DNA of 64,000 nucleotides from an uncultured Paracoccaceae bacterium (lineage in GTDB: Bacteria; Pseudomonadota; Alphaproteobacteria; Rhodobacterales; Rhodobacteraceae): positions 1,092,032 through 1,156,031 of the forward strand of contig CANMKS010000001.1 of assembly GCA_947498645.1 (NCBI GenBank), written 5' to 3'. The notes below the pieces were generated by a model. The model was not told the DNA's origin and made no database searches. It saw only the letters and a list, made by a program, of their open reading frames with translations. The translations under genes were made by a program, and so were the position numbers. Shown piece by piece: positions 39,218 to 49,649 of this stretch (its first letter is position 1; each line of letters starts with the position of its first letter).

Positions 39218-39291
39218 TGTTTGGCAGTGTGGATCGCGCCCAGATTTGGTTCATCGCCTTAGCAAGGCCCCTGAATCGAAAGGATACGCCA

Positions 39292-39771
39292 ATGTTCAAG
39301 CCAATGATCGCCGGGATAACCGCCCTGTCACTGACCCTCGCCACCGCATCGCCGCTCCATGCGCAGGGGCTCGACCGTGAGGATGCCGGAAAGTTGCTGT
39401 TCGGATTGGCGGCGATTGCTGTATTGGGCGCGGCACTTGATAATCGTGACCGCCGCGAGCGCCGGAGCGAACGCGAAGCGGAAACCGTGCAGCGCGGCAT
39501 TGACCCTAATCGCAGTTGGTCCGACCTGAATCGCGAAAATCGGTCCGACAACGCGCGGTTCACATTGCCCGGACGGTGCCTGCGCGATGTCGAGACCCGG
39601 TTTGGCACCCAACGGATGTTCGCCCAGCGCTGTCTTGAGCGGAACTATCACCAGGTGAACAGCTTGCCCGCACGCTGCGCGGTGCGTGTCTACACCGACA
39701 ACGGCCCGCGCCGCGGTTTTGACCCGTTTTGTCTGCGCGAGCAGGGCTATCGATCTGATCGGCGCCACTAA
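39292..39771 (+). CDS. Secreted protein of unknown function
   Basis: The protein has 159 residues from the ATG at 39292, preceded by AAGGA. A signal peptide is clear (about residues 1-22, ending SPLHAQ). A hydrophobic stretch (LLFGLAAIAVLGAALD) near residues 34-50 is followed by an Arg/Glu-rich segment and a C-terminal part with four Cys (in LPGRC, AQRC, PARC and PFC), suggesting disulfides. No named family was recognised. It is divergent from the regulator pair and closed by a strong terminator. Confidence 0.75.
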   Translation: MFKPMIAGITALSLTLATASPLHAQGLDREDAGKLLFGLAAIAVLGAALDNRDRRERRSEREAETVQRGIDPNRSWSDLNRENRSDNARFTLPGRCLRDVETRFGTQRMFAQRCLERNYHQVNSLPARCAVRVYTDNGPRRGFDPFCLREQGYRSDRRH

Positions 39772-39880
39772 GGCGTTGAGCAGTAGCGCGGTTCCAACGC
39801 CCCGGTTACCGCGCCACCTTGGGTGTTTGATCTTGTATCAATTGCGCTGAGTGATGCGCAGCAGATCATGATACCCGCAC

Positions 39881-39918
39881 GGGGCAGAGAGATTGGACAT
39901 GGCTCTCTGCCCCTTTTT
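39881..39918 (+). terminator. Rho-independent terminator upstream of rnhB
   Basis: An 11-bp stem (GGGGCAGAGAG / CTCTCTGCCCC) with an 11-base loop is followed by five T. It ends transcription of the gene at 39292-39771 before rnhB. Confidence 0.9.
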
Positions 39919-39954
39919 CCTTGCAGTCACAGGATGCATCTGGTGACTGAGCGC

Positions 39955-40587
39955 ATGACAAAACCTGACTTTAGTTTCGAAACGACCGCGCGACAGCGCG
40001 GCTTTGCCCATGTGGCCGGTGTGGATGAGGTAGGGCGTGGCCCTTTGGCCGGCCCGGTTGTTGCAGCAGCGGTAATCCTTGATCCCGCGCAGATCCCCGA
40101 GGGGCTGAACGACAGCAAGAAGCTGACCGCAAAGCGGCGTGATGCGCTTTATGATGAATTGTTGAAGGTCGCGGACGTCTCTATCGCCGAAGCAACGGTA
40201 GCAGAGATTGACGCCCACAATATTCTGCGCGCGTCGCACATCGCGATGGTGCGGGCAGTTGCGGGACTGTCCACAATGGCCGATCACGCGCTGATCGACG
40301 GCAACCTGATCCCGCGTGATTTGGTGATTTCGTCAGAGACCATCATCAAGGGTGACGCGCGCAGTTTGAGCATTGCTGCGGCCTCTATCATGGCGAAGGT
40401 GTGGCGTGATCGCCACATGGTGGCATTGGCGCAACAGCACCCCCACTACGGCTGGGAAAAGAACGCTGGATACCCCACAGCCCAACATAAATTGGGGCTA
40501 GAGCAGTTCGGGGTGACGCCGCATCATAGGCGTTCGTTTAAGCCGATACACAACATCTTGTATCAAGATAAAAACCTAAGTGATTGA
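39955..40587 (+). CDS. rnhB: Ribonuclease HII
   Basis: The protein has 210 residues from the ATG at 39955, chosen because the family begins just before the catalytic DE motif; the frame is open upstream through the terminator hairpin. GVDEVGRGPLAGPVV carries the DEXD-type active site, ALIDGN the next Asp, and SIAAASIMAKVWRD is typical. It removes RNA from RNA-DNA hybrids. ccrM follows 90 bp downstream. Confidence 0.96.
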   Translation: MTKPDFSFETTARQRGFAHVAGVDEVGRGPLAGPVVAAAVILDPAQIPEGLNDSKKLTAKRRDALYDELLKVADVSIAEATVAEIDAHNILRASHIAMVRAVAGLSTMADHALIDGNLIPRDLVISSETIIKGDARSLSIAAASIMAKVWRDRHMVALAQQHPHYGWEKNAGYPTAQHKLGLEQFGVTPHHRRSFKPIHNILYQDKNLSD

Positions 40588-40624
40588 ATCAAAAATGCTT
40601 TTGACTTGGAATCACTGCTGACTC
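40586..40624. promoter_or_regulatory. Cluster of three GANTC sites before ccrM
   Basis: GAATC at 40586-40590, GAATC at 40609-40613 and GACTC at 40620-40624 are all CcrM recognition sites. Three sites in 39 bp directly upstream of the methyltransferase gene suggest methylation-dependent expression, as known for ccrM of Caulobacter. The first overlaps the rnhB stop codon. Confidence 0.5.
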
Positions 40625-40668
40625 ACATTGGGCTCAACCAAAGAGCGGGATCACCCGCCGGGGCTTAG

Positions 40669-41787
<1,119 letters not shown>

Positions 41788-41864
41788 GTTTCACCAAAGT
41801 TGATACCGCCGGTGCCTGCGGCAAGCCTCTCCAATGGTGGAAGGTCCGCGAGCACTAACTTTTC

Positions 41865-41896
41865 CCCCGCCATCCTGTGTGATGGCGGGGTTTTTT
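41865..41896 (+). terminator. Rho-independent terminator after ccrM
   Basis: A 10-bp perfect stem CCCCGCCATC / GATGGCGGGG with a 6-base loop is followed by TTTTTT. It separates ccrM from the convergent gene. Confidence 0.95.
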
Positions 41897-41914
41897 CGTG
41901 CGGCCGACAGAGGC

Positions 41915-42754
41915 TTATGAAGCGGCCTCGATTTTGGCCACTGCCTCTTCTGTGGTCCAGACTGCGTTGGCCATGTAGCGGAAGTTGATCAAAGCGGCGA
42001 GGTAGCCGTCGCCTTCGGGGAGCATTGCGGCTGCTGTGGCATCACGTACAACCGCCACTTCGAACCCATCTTCCAGCAATTCGCGCATATGGCTCTCGGT
42101 GCAAAGGTTTGCCGACATGCCCGCGAGTATGACCTGATCCACGCCCTGCTTGCGCAGTTGCAGCGACAGGTCGTTCGTGTCGTTGCCATAGACCTTGTGT
42201 GGCGATGTCACGATGGTTTTGCCGTCCTCGATGTACTTCTTGTACTGTGGCATCCAATCAGCACCTGACCCCTCGAAGCCGTCAAGATCCAAAGCGCCCT
42301 TGCGGTCAAACATACCGATCTTGTGCATCAGTTTCTCCAAAGCACCTTCGAACTTCCAGCCATGGTCGGTCGGATAGTAGTAATGCGGGGAAACGGCGGT
42401 GGTGATCTCGGCGGCTTTGGCGGCCTTGAACAGAGTTTCGATATTCTCAACCGTGTTGTGCTCGGTCACGCTGGCCCCGATCACACCCCACGTCACGCCT
42501 TCCGGGTGCAAGAAGTCGACTTGCGGGTCAGTCACGACAAGTGCGGCGCGTGACAGATCCAATACCATGTCGGATGGGGGCAGTGCCGGTTCTGCTGGAT
42601 CTGCATAAAGGCTGACCTCTTGCGCATTGGCGGCTTGGGCTCCAACAGCAACCGATGCCGCAGCCGCCGTTGCAGCCACGCCGCCGCGCAAGGCAGCCCG
42701 TCGGGTTATTTGGGCGCGCTGATGATTGTGGTCTGGGTTGTCACAGTTGCACAT
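41915..42754 (-). CDS. Tat-exported isochorismatase-family (cysteine hydrolase) protein
   Basis: The protein has 279 residues. The N-terminus has a twin-arginine signal (ITRRAALRGG followed by an Ala-rich hydrophobic stretch and ANAQE), so a folded, exported enzyme is expected. The isochorismatase fold is clear: VVTDPQVDF with the catalytic Asp, a Lys in SPHKVYGN, and GMSANLCTESHMRELL with the nucleophilic Cys. Most relatives are cytoplasmic nicotinamidases or isochorismatases. The substrate is unknown. An AraC regulator is divergent. Confidence 0.9.
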   Translation of the reverse strand: MCNCDNPDHNHQRAQITRRAALRGGVAATAAAASVAVGAQAANAQEVSLYADPAEPALPPSDMVLDLSRAALVVTDPQVDFLHPEGVTWGVIGASVTEHNTVENIETLFKAAKAAEITTAVSPHYYYPTDHGWKFEGALEKLMHKIGMFDRKGALDLDGFEGSGADWMPQYKKYIEDGKTIVTSPHKVYGNDTNDLSLQLRKQGVDQVILAGMSANLCTESHMRELLEDGFEVAVVRDATAAAMLPEGDGYLAALINFRYMANAVWTTEEAVAKIEAAS

Positions 42755-42809
42755 AGATTTTATCCTTTGGTTGCTGAGCGATGCGCTAAACCTAGGGAGC
42801 GCTATGTGC

Positions 42810-42868
42810 CTTTTCGTCCAAAATTTGTGCTATTTTGCGTTTTTTTGTGTCTTTTCGTCTAAATTTTG
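42810..42868 (+). promoter_or_regulatory. Two 18-bp direct repeats, candidate AraC-type operator
   Basis: Copies at 42810-42827 and 42851-42868 both begin CTTTTCGTC and end TTTG, with 16 of 18 bases identical and a 41-bp period (about four helical turns). Tandem direct repeats are the usual target of AraC-family dimers. The second copy ends 14 bp before the AraC start, so autorepression is plausible, and the pair also lies upstream of the divergent isochorismatase-like gene. Confidence 0.6.
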
Positions 42869-42882
42869 ATTTAATCATCGCT

Positions 42883-43794
42883 ATGAAATACGATCATATC
42901 TTCGATGAGCTGGAAATCTCGACCGACCCCTTCGCATTGTGCGAGCTGCGCGGGGCGTCTGATCTTGGGTTAGGGCGTGGTGCCTCTGCTGTATTGCATT
43001 ATATCCTATCTGGTGAGGGGGAGATCAGCTTGCGGGATCGGGCACCCATCAGGGTTTCCCGAGGTATGCTTGTGCTCATACCGGCATTGCAAAGCCACGC
43101 ACTACATAGTTTTGGTGCGAAGAATGATCCTGTGCCGGAATGCAAGCCTGCGGCGTTGAAGCTGGCCAGCCTCATGGCGGGTGCAGATCAAACGGACAGC
43201 GGACAATTGACTGCATTATGTGCCCATGTCTCGGTTGGTTTGCGTGGCGTTTCAGACGTGATTGACGTCATCCGCGAACCCATGGTCGAGAACGTGTCAT
43301 CGCTAAGCCAGATGCGCCCGGCATTGCAGGCGTTGTTGGGGGAGGTGTCCAACCCCCAATTGGGCAGCCGCGCGATGATCCGCGTGCTATTGATGCAATG
43401 CATGATCGAGATGTTGCGCAGCCGCCTTAGCAACAGCGAAAGCGCTCTCCGCTGGATGGCCGCATTGGCAGACCCATCCATTTGGAATGCCTTGAAGATG
43501 ATGCTGGACAATCCGGGGGGCAATCATACGGTTGAAAGCCTGGCTGAAAGTGTCAGGATGAGTCGCGCGGCCTTTGCCAAACGGTTTGCTGACGCATACG
43601 GGTCAGGACCGATGGAACTGCTGCGTGATTTACGTATGAAACGTGCCGGCTACTTACTCGAAAAAACGGATTTGCCGGTCAAGCGCGTCGCCGACCTCGT
43701 AGGGTTTGCATCCCGCAGTGCGTTTACCCGCGCGTTTGAGGCGAATACCGGCCAATCGCCGCGCGATTTCCGGGCGGTGCGGCAAGGCGCATGA
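42883..43794 (+). CDS. AraC-family transcriptional regulator
   Basis: The protein has 303 residues from the ATG at 42883; starting there keeps the repeats in the promoter, although the frame is open upstream. An N-terminal cupin domain (DPFALCEL, VLHYILSGEGEI) is followed by two HTH motifs in the last 100 residues (VESLAESVRMSRAAFAKRF and VKRVADLVGFASRSAFTRAF), with the terminal SPRDFR. It probably controls the divergent exported hydrolase. The effector is unknown. Confidence 0.92.
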   Translation: MKYDHIFDELEISTDPFALCELRGASDLGLGRGASAVLHYILSGEGEISLRDRAPIRVSRGMLVLIPALQSHALHSFGAKNDPVPECKPAALKLASLMAGADQTDSGQLTALCAHVSVGLRGVSDVIDVIREPMVENVSSLSQMRPALQALLGEVSNPQLGSRAMIRVLLMQCMIEMLRSRLSNSESALRWMAALADPSIWNALKMMLDNPGGNHTVESLAESVRMSRAAFAKRFADAYGSGPMELLRDLRMKRAGYLLEKTDLPVKRVADLVGFASRSAFTRAFEANTGQSPRDFRAVRQGA

Positions 43795-44007
43795 GGCGCA
43801 AGCCCCAGCTCGTGATCGCAGGGCAGGCAATGGATGGCATCATCAAGGTTGGCAGTGCGCGTCATGCTTCGATCCAACTCCGGGTTGGCGGCGAAGGGGC
43901 CGCACAGGCATCCAGTAACGGCAGAAATGGATGTGGCAGATGGTGATGACAGGACGCATCTGCCCAACAGGTAATTGCGCGAGCGTTGCCACAAAGTAGC
44001 CCTGCTG

Positions 44008-45150
44008 CTATCGCGGCATCGGATTGCTTGCGGTCTTATACGGGCCCCAGTCCTCGATCTCTGGATAGTACCGCTCACGCCACTCCTTTACCCGAGGGTT
44101 CATCGTCTTCCGCCAAAGCGTCGGGAACAACGCCATCATCGTCATGAGCGGATAGCCATGGGGCAGCTGTGGCGCTTCGTCATCACTGTAGGTTTGCAAC
44201 AGCGGAAACCGTCGGTTGGGCTTGTAGTGGTGGTCGGAATGCCGCTGCAAATTGATCAGCAACCAATTTGATGCTTGCTGGGTCGCATTCCATGAATGAC
44301 GCGGCAGGACGTGTTCGTATTTGCCGCCACCCAAGTGCTTCCGCGTTAGACCGTAGTGTTCGACGTAGTCGACCAGTTCCAACTGAAACACCGCCCAGAA
44401 TGCCTGCACCGAGAACAGGAAAACGCCCCACCAGCCGCCAATCAGATAGGATAGTGCTATGAAGCCGCCTTGCAGTCCGACGTATAGCCAAAAGGGGTTT
44501 GAGTGATGAAACCACGGCAGGTTCTTGCGCGCCAGCATCCCTTTTTCGGCTTTGAAGGACGAAACCAGAGATTGATACAGCACGCGGGGGAAGAACCGAT
44601 AGAAGCTTTCACCGTAACGCGCAGTCACCGGATCGCGCGGTGTGCCAATATAGCGGTGATGCACCAGAAGATGCTCTGACCGGAAATGCGAATATAGCAC
44701 TGAGGCGAGCAGAATATCTGCCATCCAGCGCTCTGACTTGGGCTTTTGGTGCATCAACTCGTGCGCGTAGACGATCCCAACCGTACCCGACAACACGCCA
44801 AGGGCTGCAAACAGCGCCCATTCTTCTACCCAGTGCAAATGCCCGCTTTGCACAACATAACCCATGATCCCAAAGATTGTGATCAATTGCACCGGTGTCC
44901 AAAGCAGGGTGATCAGGCGATACCAGATCAGTTGATCCTCTGGTGTGTCCAGATCAGGGTTTTCGGTGTTCTTGCCCACGACATAGTCAAGTCCGGTAAA
45001 AAGATACCACGTCGAGATCGGAAGTAGCGCGATGGTCCAGCCACCATAGATCGCCGCAAAGATCGCCAGTGGGACCAGCCCCAGCGACAGCCAGAATGGC
45101 AGCGCCGTACTCAGCCGTGCGACCTTTGGTGTGCCGGGAATGGCGGTCAT
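44008..45150 (-). CDS. alkB: Alkane 1-monooxygenase
   Basis: The protein has 380 residues from the ATG at 45150, preceded by GGGAGAG. Six hydrophobic segments and the full set of diiron histidine motifs are present: HELMH, SEHLLVHHRYIG, VDYVEHYGL and LQRHSDHH. It hydroxylates medium-chain alkanes at the terminal carbon in the inner membrane. No rubredoxin or reductase gene is adjacent, so electrons come from elsewhere. The gene lies 53 bp from mutY on the same strand. Confidence 0.95.
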   Translation of the reverse strand: MTAIPGTPKVARLSTALPFWLSLGLVPLAIFAAIYGGWTIALLPISTWYLFTGLDYVVGKNTENPDLDTPEDQLIWYRLITLLWTPVQLITIFGIMGYVVQSGHLHWVEEWALFAALGVLSGTVGIVYAHELMHQKPKSERWMADILLASVLYSHFRSEHLLVHHRYIGTPRDPVTARYGESFYRFFPRVLYQSLVSSFKAEKGMLARKNLPWFHHSNPFWLYVGLQGGFIALSYLIGGWWGVFLFSVQAFWAVFQLELVDYVEHYGLTRKHLGGGKYEHVLPRHSWNATQQASNWLLINLQRHSDHHYKPNRRFPLLQTYSDDEAPQLPHGYPLMTMMALFPTLWRKTMNPRVKEWRERYYPEIEDWGPYKTASNPMPR

Positions 45151-45203
45151 CGTCTGTCTCTCCCTCGTGGATAGGCAAAGGTTACGCAAAACCGCATGGC
45201 TTC

Positions 45204-46256
45204 TCAAATGCCGCGTAACGTCACATGGGCAAGATCGAAAACCTTGCGCATCGCGGTGGGCAGGGCGGTTGGACTGAAGGTGCTGGGCGTCAGGAACTGG
45301 CCGCGTGTCGGTGCGGCGTCCATACCGACGCGTGCGATCATGATTTTCAGGCGCAGATGGAAATGGGTAAAAGTGTGGCGCGCTTCTTCGTTCAGTGCGT
45401 TCCATTCCGCGCTGAGCGGAGGATGAGGCAGCGGATCATCGCCCCAATCGGTCCCAGGCCATCCCAACATACCGCCCAAAAGCCCGCTTTCGGGGCGTGT
45501 TTCCAGCAGCCACGCCCCGTCCTCGCGCAGGGCGACATAGACGATGCCGAACCGCGTTGGTGTTTTCTTCTTGGGTGTCTTTTTGGGTAATTCCGCTGCT
45601 GTGCCCGCTTGGCGTGCCGCGCAAGGGTCACGCCAAGGGCAAATCCCGCAGGCCGGATTGCGCGGTGTGCAGATTGTTGCACCAAGGTCCATTACTGCTT
45701 GGGCGTAATCGCCGGGGCGCTGATCCGGGGTGAGTGTCTTGGCATGCTCCGTCAGAACAGCCTTGGAGCCGGGCAAAGGTGCGTGGATGTCGTTAAGCCG
45801 GGCCATGACCCGTTCGACATTTCCATCGACAACCGTTTCGGGGCGGTCAAAGGCAATCGCGGCGACGGCGGCGGCTGTATAGGGGCCGATTCCGGGAAGC
45901 TTCAGCAGATCGTCGTAGATGTCAGGGAAGACCCCACCGTGATCGGCAACCACAGTGCGGGCACACTTCAGCAAATTGCGCGCCCGCGCGTAATACCCCA
46001 GCCCCGCCCATGCGGCCATGACATCAGCGTCTGCTGCTGCCGCAAGATCGTCTACCGTTGGCCACCTATCCAGAAACTTGCGATGATAATCGCGCACAGC
46101 GGCCACGGTTGTCTGCTGCAACATGATCTCTGACATCCAGACAGCATAGGGATCGGGGCGAACGCCAGCCTTGCGATCCGCCGGGCCAACCCGCCACGGC
46201 ATTTCGCGCGCATGCACGTCATACCACGCCAAAAGCTTTGATGAGAGGTCACGCAA
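45204..46256 (-). CDS. mutY: A/G-specific adenine glycosylase
   Basis: The protein has 350 residues from a TTG at 46256, preceded by AAGGGA; the next Met would remove the conserved N-terminus. The helix-hairpin-helix LPGIGPYTAAA is followed by the catalytic Asp in VDGNVERV. The iron-sulfur loop has four Cys with C-X6-C-X2-C-X5-C spacing (CTPRNPACGICPWRDPC). The C-terminal domain is NUDIX-like. It removes adenine mispaired with 8-oxoguanine. Confidence 0.96.
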   Translation of the reverse strand: MRDLSSKLLAWYDVHAREMPWRVGPADRKAGVRPDPYAVWMSEIMLQQTTVAAVRDYHRKFLDRWPTVDDLAAAADADVMAAWAGLGYYARARNLLKCARTVVADHGGVFPDIYDDLLKLPGIGPYTAAAVAAIAFDRPETVVDGNVERVMARLNDIHAPLPGSKAVLTEHAKTLTPDQRPGDYAQAVMDLGATICTPRNPACGICPWRDPCAARQAGTAAELPKKTPKKKTPTRFGIVYVALREDGAWLLETRPESGLLGGMLGWPGTDWGDDPLPHPPLSAEWNALNEEARHTFTHFHLRLKIMIARVGMDAAPTRGQFLTPSTFSPTALPTAMRKVFDLAHVTLRGI

Positions 46257-46324
46257 TATTTATCCCTTGTATCAACTCGTCGCACAGACTTGGCCGCGCC
46301 ACTGCACTAGGATAGGGCTTAGAT

Positions 46325-46834
46325 ATGAAAGCGCCACGCCCTACCAGCACCACGCGCGGATTTTCCCGCGCGGCGAGTTTGATGCAGACCCGCATTCGCA
46401 AGGCCAGCGAGCAGCGGGGCTTTGCGGTGACGCGCCTGCTCACCCATTGGACAGAGGTTGTGGGTGAGGCGATTGCCCAGACTGCAACGCCCGTGAACGT
46501 AAGTTACGGCAAAGGCGGGATGGGTGCGACGCTGACTTTGCTGACAACCGGTGCGCAAGCCCCGATGCTTGAGATGCAAAAGGAACAAATTCGCGAGAAG
46601 GTGAATGCCTGCTACGGCTACAGTGCAATCTCGCGCGTGCGGATCACGCAAACTGCACCTGTGGGATTTGCAGAAGGGCGCGTTGCATTTGCGCCTGCGC
46701 CAAAATCGGCGAAAAAGCCCGATCCCGCCGTGCAATTGGCGGCAGAAACCCTATCTTCAAATGTAGAAAACGGTGACCTGCGCGCGGCCCTTGCTGCGCT
46801 GGGTGCGAACGTCCTGACAAAACAGAAACCCTGA
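46325..46834 (+). CDS. DUF721/DciA-like protein
   Basis: The protein has 169 residues. The N-terminal half (HWTEVVGEAIAQTATPVNV, then a beta-rich block and EQIREKVNACYGY) follows the DUF721 pattern, the family that includes the DciA helicase loader. The C-terminal 60 residues are less conserved. It is divergent from mutY and 12 bp upstream of the DsbA-like gene, a common arrangement in Rhodobacterales. Confidence 0.85.
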   Translation: MKAPRPTSTTRGFSRAASLMQTRIRKASEQRGFAVTRLLTHWTEVVGEAIAQTATPVNVSYGKGGMGATLTLLTTGAQAPMLEMQKEQIREKVNACYGYSAISRVRITQTAPVGFAEGRVAFAPAPKSAKKPDPAVQLAAETLSSNVENGDLRAALAALGANVLTKQKP

Positions 46835-46846
46835 TCAGAGGTAGAC

Positions 46847-47512
46847 ATGAAACGCAGAACTCTTTTGGCCGCAGGTGGCGGCGCTCTTGTGGCATTGGGC
46901 GCCGGTTGGACATTGACACGGCCCGACCCGGTCACTGGCCTTTTGCCCGGCGCGGCCCATGCGCAAAGCGCAGATGGTGCATTGCCAGAGGTGATCGAGA
47001 TGATCGAAGGCAATCCAGATGCAGCGGTCGAGGTGATCGAATACGCGTCCTTTACCTGCCCGCATTGTGCGTCTTTCCATGCCAATCAGTACAAGGCGCT
47101 CAAAGCCAATTACATCGATACCGGTCGTATCCGCTTTGTCTATCGCGAGGTTTATTTTGATCGCCCCGGCTTGTGGGCATCAATGATTGCGCGTTGCAGT
47201 GACGACAATGATTTCTTCTTTGCCTTTTCTGGTCTGCTTTATGAAGAGCAGCGCAATTGGTTGGGCTCCGGTGATCCGGGTACAATCATTGAGGATCTGC
47301 GCCGTCTGGCCAAGACTGCCGGTCTTGACGATGAGACCCTTGATGCTTGCCTTAGCGATGGACCCAAGGCCGAGGCGCTGTTCACATGGTATCAGGACAA
47401 CGCTGAACGTGACGGCATCCGATCCACTCCCAGTTTTCTTATTGATGGCGAGAACTACTCGAATATGGCCTACGATGAATTTGCGGCTATTCTGGATGGC
47501 AAGCTGGGCTGA
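46847..47512 (+). CDS. DsbA-family thiol:disulfide interchange protein
   Basis: The protein has 221 residues. An N-terminal signal (KRRTLLAAGGGALVALGAGW, possibly Tat-like with its RR) targets it to the periplasm. The thioredoxin-fold active site CPHC (Cys71, Cys74) sits after YASF, and STPSFLIDGE supplies the cis-proline. It belongs to the DsbA/ScsC-like group with an inserted helical domain. It forms or shuffles disulfides in exported proteins; several Cys-containing secreted proteins are encoded nearby. Confidence 0.92.
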   Translation: MKRRTLLAAGGGALVALGAGWTLTRPDPVTGLLPGAAHAQSADGALPEVIEMIEGNPDAAVEVIEYASFTCPHCASFHANQYKALKANYIDTGRIRFVYREVYFDRPGLWASMIARCSDDNDFFFAFSGLLYEEQRNWLGSGDPGTIIEDLRRLAKTAGLDDETLDACLSDGPKAEALFTWYQDNAERDGIRSTPSFLIDGENYSNMAYDEFAAILDGKLG

Positions 47513-47544
47513 TCCGGGCCCTTGCGCAATCTGAAAGATATCGC

Positions 47545-48666
47545 ATGCAGCCTCTAGCAGGCCTGAAAGTAGTTGAACTGGCGCGGGTCCTTGCGGGCCC
47601 GCTGGCCGGTCAGACATTGGCCGATTTGGGGGCCGAGGTCATCAAGGTGGAAAGCCCGCAAGGCGATGACACCCGCCAATGGGGTCCACCCTTTATCCGC
47701 CATGATGGAGAGGACACCGCTGCCTATTTCCACAGCTGCAATCGCGGCAAGAAATCCGTTGTGATTGATTTCCGTACGCCGGAAGGACAGGCGCAGGTGC
47801 GTCAACTGGTAGCGGATGCCGATATCCTGATCGAAAATTTCAAAGTGGGTGGTTTGGCCAAATACGGTCTGGATTACGCGAGCCTGTCAGAGATGAACCC
47901 CCGTTTGGTCTATTGCTCGATCACTGGTTTTGGTCAGAACGGCCCTTATGCCAGACGTGCCGGCTATGACTACATCATTCAGGGTATGTCGGGTCTGATG
48001 TCCGTGACGGGTCATCCAGCGGGGCAGCCACAAAAGGTTGGTGTTGCAGTGACAGATATCTTTACCGGCATTTATGCCTGCACAGGTATTCTTGCCGCGA
48101 TCCACCAACGCCAGACCACCGGCAAAGGCCAGCACATCGATATCGCGCTGATGGACGTTGCGACCGCTGTGATGACCAATCAGGCGATGAACTATCTTGC
48201 CACGGGCACAGCTCCGCAGCGTCTGGGCAATGCGCACCCCAATATTGTACCCTATCAGGTATTTGATTGCGCCGATGGGCACATCATCGTGGCAAGTGGC
48301 AATGATGGACAGTTTCGACAGTTCTGCACGCTGCTTGGCCAGTCCGAGCTTGGCGATCATCCGGACTATGCCACCAATGCGCAGCGCCTGACCAACCGGC
48401 GCGCGCTGGATGATGTGCTGACAGCGCAAACGCTGACATGGGCCAAGGCCGACCTGCTTGCCGCTTGCGAGGCGCACGGCGTGCCTGCCGGGCCGATCAA
48501 CGACATGGCCGAGACATTCGCCGATCCGCAAGTGGTGCATCGGGGCATGCAGGTTGATCTGGATGGTGTGCCAACGGTGCGCCTTCCGATCAGCTTTTCG
48601 GATGCGGATGTCAGCCCAAAGGTGCCCTCGCCACGGTTGGGTAAGGATCAGGACTTGCTCGGCTAA
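47545..48666 (+). CDS. CaiB/BaiF-family (class III) CoA transferase
   Basis: The protein has 373 residues. [37 protein letters not shown] and [11 protein letters not shown] are family blocks, and [12 protein letters not shown] holds the region of the catalytic Asp. It moves CoA between carboxylic acids. The substrate pair is not predictable. It ends 4 bp inside the convergent lpxK gene. Confidence 0.93.
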   Translation: MQPLAGLKVVELARVLAGPLAGQTLADLGAEVIKVESPQGDDTRQWGPPFIRHDGEDTAAYFHSCNRGKKSVVIDFRTPEGQAQVRQLVADADILIENFKVGGLAKYGLDYASLSEMNPRLVYCSITGFGQNGPYARRAGYDYIIQGMSGLMSVTGHPAGQPQKVGVAVTDIFTGIYACTGILAAIHQRQTTGKGQHIDIALMDVATAVMTNQAMNYLATGTAPQRLGNAHPNIVPYQVFDCADGHIIVASGNDGQFRQFCTLLGQSELGDHPDYATNAQRLTNRRALDDVLTAQTLTWAKADLLAACEAHGVPAGPINDMAETFADPQVVHRGMQVDLDGVPTVRLPISFSDADVSPKVPSPRLGKDQDLLG

Positions 48667-49649
48667 AGCCCGAGCCGGTCAAATGCTGCATCAATCGGCC
48701 CCCAATCCACCAGTTGCAACCGCACTGGCAATGTCAGCACCTTGGCGCGAAAGCTGTCGGGCAGGCGCACCGCGTCTTTTTCGGTGGTTACCAGTTGTGC
48801 CTTGTTTGCCAGCGCTTCAATCTCGAGCCTTTTCATCAGCGCATTGGTAAGGGGTTGATGATCCCCCAGCGCCTCTGCCCGCACCAGTGTCGCGCCCATG
48901 TCGCGCAGGGTGACAAAGAATTTTTCGGGATGCCCGATCCCTGCAAAGGCCAGCAGGTTCAGGTCTCGCCATGGCATCCCTGTCGGCAATGGTGCAAGGT
49001 GCCCCTGCAAGTGTGGCGTGTCAAAGTTCCAGTTCTCCAAGAACCGGTCCTGCATGGAGGGTGGGCCAATTGATAGCAACAGATCGGCGCGTTTGAGGCC
49101 AACATCAACCCTTTCGCGCAATGGCCCCGCCGGAATCACCCGACCATTGCCAAAGCCGCGGGTCGCGTCGACAACCACGAGTGAAAGATCTTTCGCCACA
49201 TCGGGGTTCTGAAAGCCATCATCAAGCAGGATGACATCTGCCCCTGCCTTTTGCGCGGCCTGCACGCCAGCGGCGCGATCTTTCGCCACCCAGGTGGGTG
49301 CAAAGGCGGCCAATAGCAGCGGCTCGTCTCCAGTTTGGTCGGCTTTGTGGTTGCGTTCATCCACCCGCAGCGGTCCCTCTGCGCTGCCACCATAACCGCG
49401 CGAGACGATATGCGGTGTGCGCCCGCGTTCCTTAAGCCGTTCGATCAGCGCAATTGTGGTCGGCGTCTTGCCGGTGCCGCCTGCGTTGATGTTGCCAATG
49501 CAGATCACGGGCACGCTGACATTGACCTTGGGAGGTTGTCGCAAGCGTCTTGCCGTGCCTGCGCCATAAAGTGCGGCCAAGGGGGCGAGTAGCCGTGCGA
49601 GTAAGGCCGGTTTGTCAGGCGGCGTAAACCAAAAGAGCGGGGCGCGCAT
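48663..49649 (-). CDS. lpxK: Tetraacyldisaccharide 4'-kinase
   Basis: The protein has 328 residues. A hydrophobic N-terminus is followed by the Walker A loop [12 protein letters not shown] and the typical VSRGYGG and LLDDGFQN blocks. It phosphorylates the 4' position of the lipid A precursor at the inner membrane. Its ATG directly follows the stop codon of the waaA-like gene. Confidence 0.96.
   Translation of the reverse strand: MRAPLFWFTPPDKPALLARLLAPLAALYGAGTARRLRQPPKVNVSVPVICIGNINAGGTGKTPTTIALIERLKERGRTPHIVSRGYGGSAEGPLRVDERNHKADQTGDEPLLLAAFAPTWVAKDRAAGVQAAQKAGADVILLDDGFQNPDVAKDLSLVVVDATRGFGNGRVIPAGPLRERVDVGLKRADLLLSIGPPSMQDRFLENWNFDTPHLQGHLAPLPTGMPWRDLNLLAFAGIGHPEKFFVTLRDMGATLVRAEALGDHQPLTNALMKRLEIEALANKAQLVTTEKDAVRLPDSFRAKVLTLPVRLQLVDWGPIDAAFDRLGL

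Noticed and set aside
43791..43946. A 51-codon frame overlapping the AraC stop codon
   Set aside because: Too short, with no recognisable family, ribosome binding site or conserved context; not convincing as a gene.
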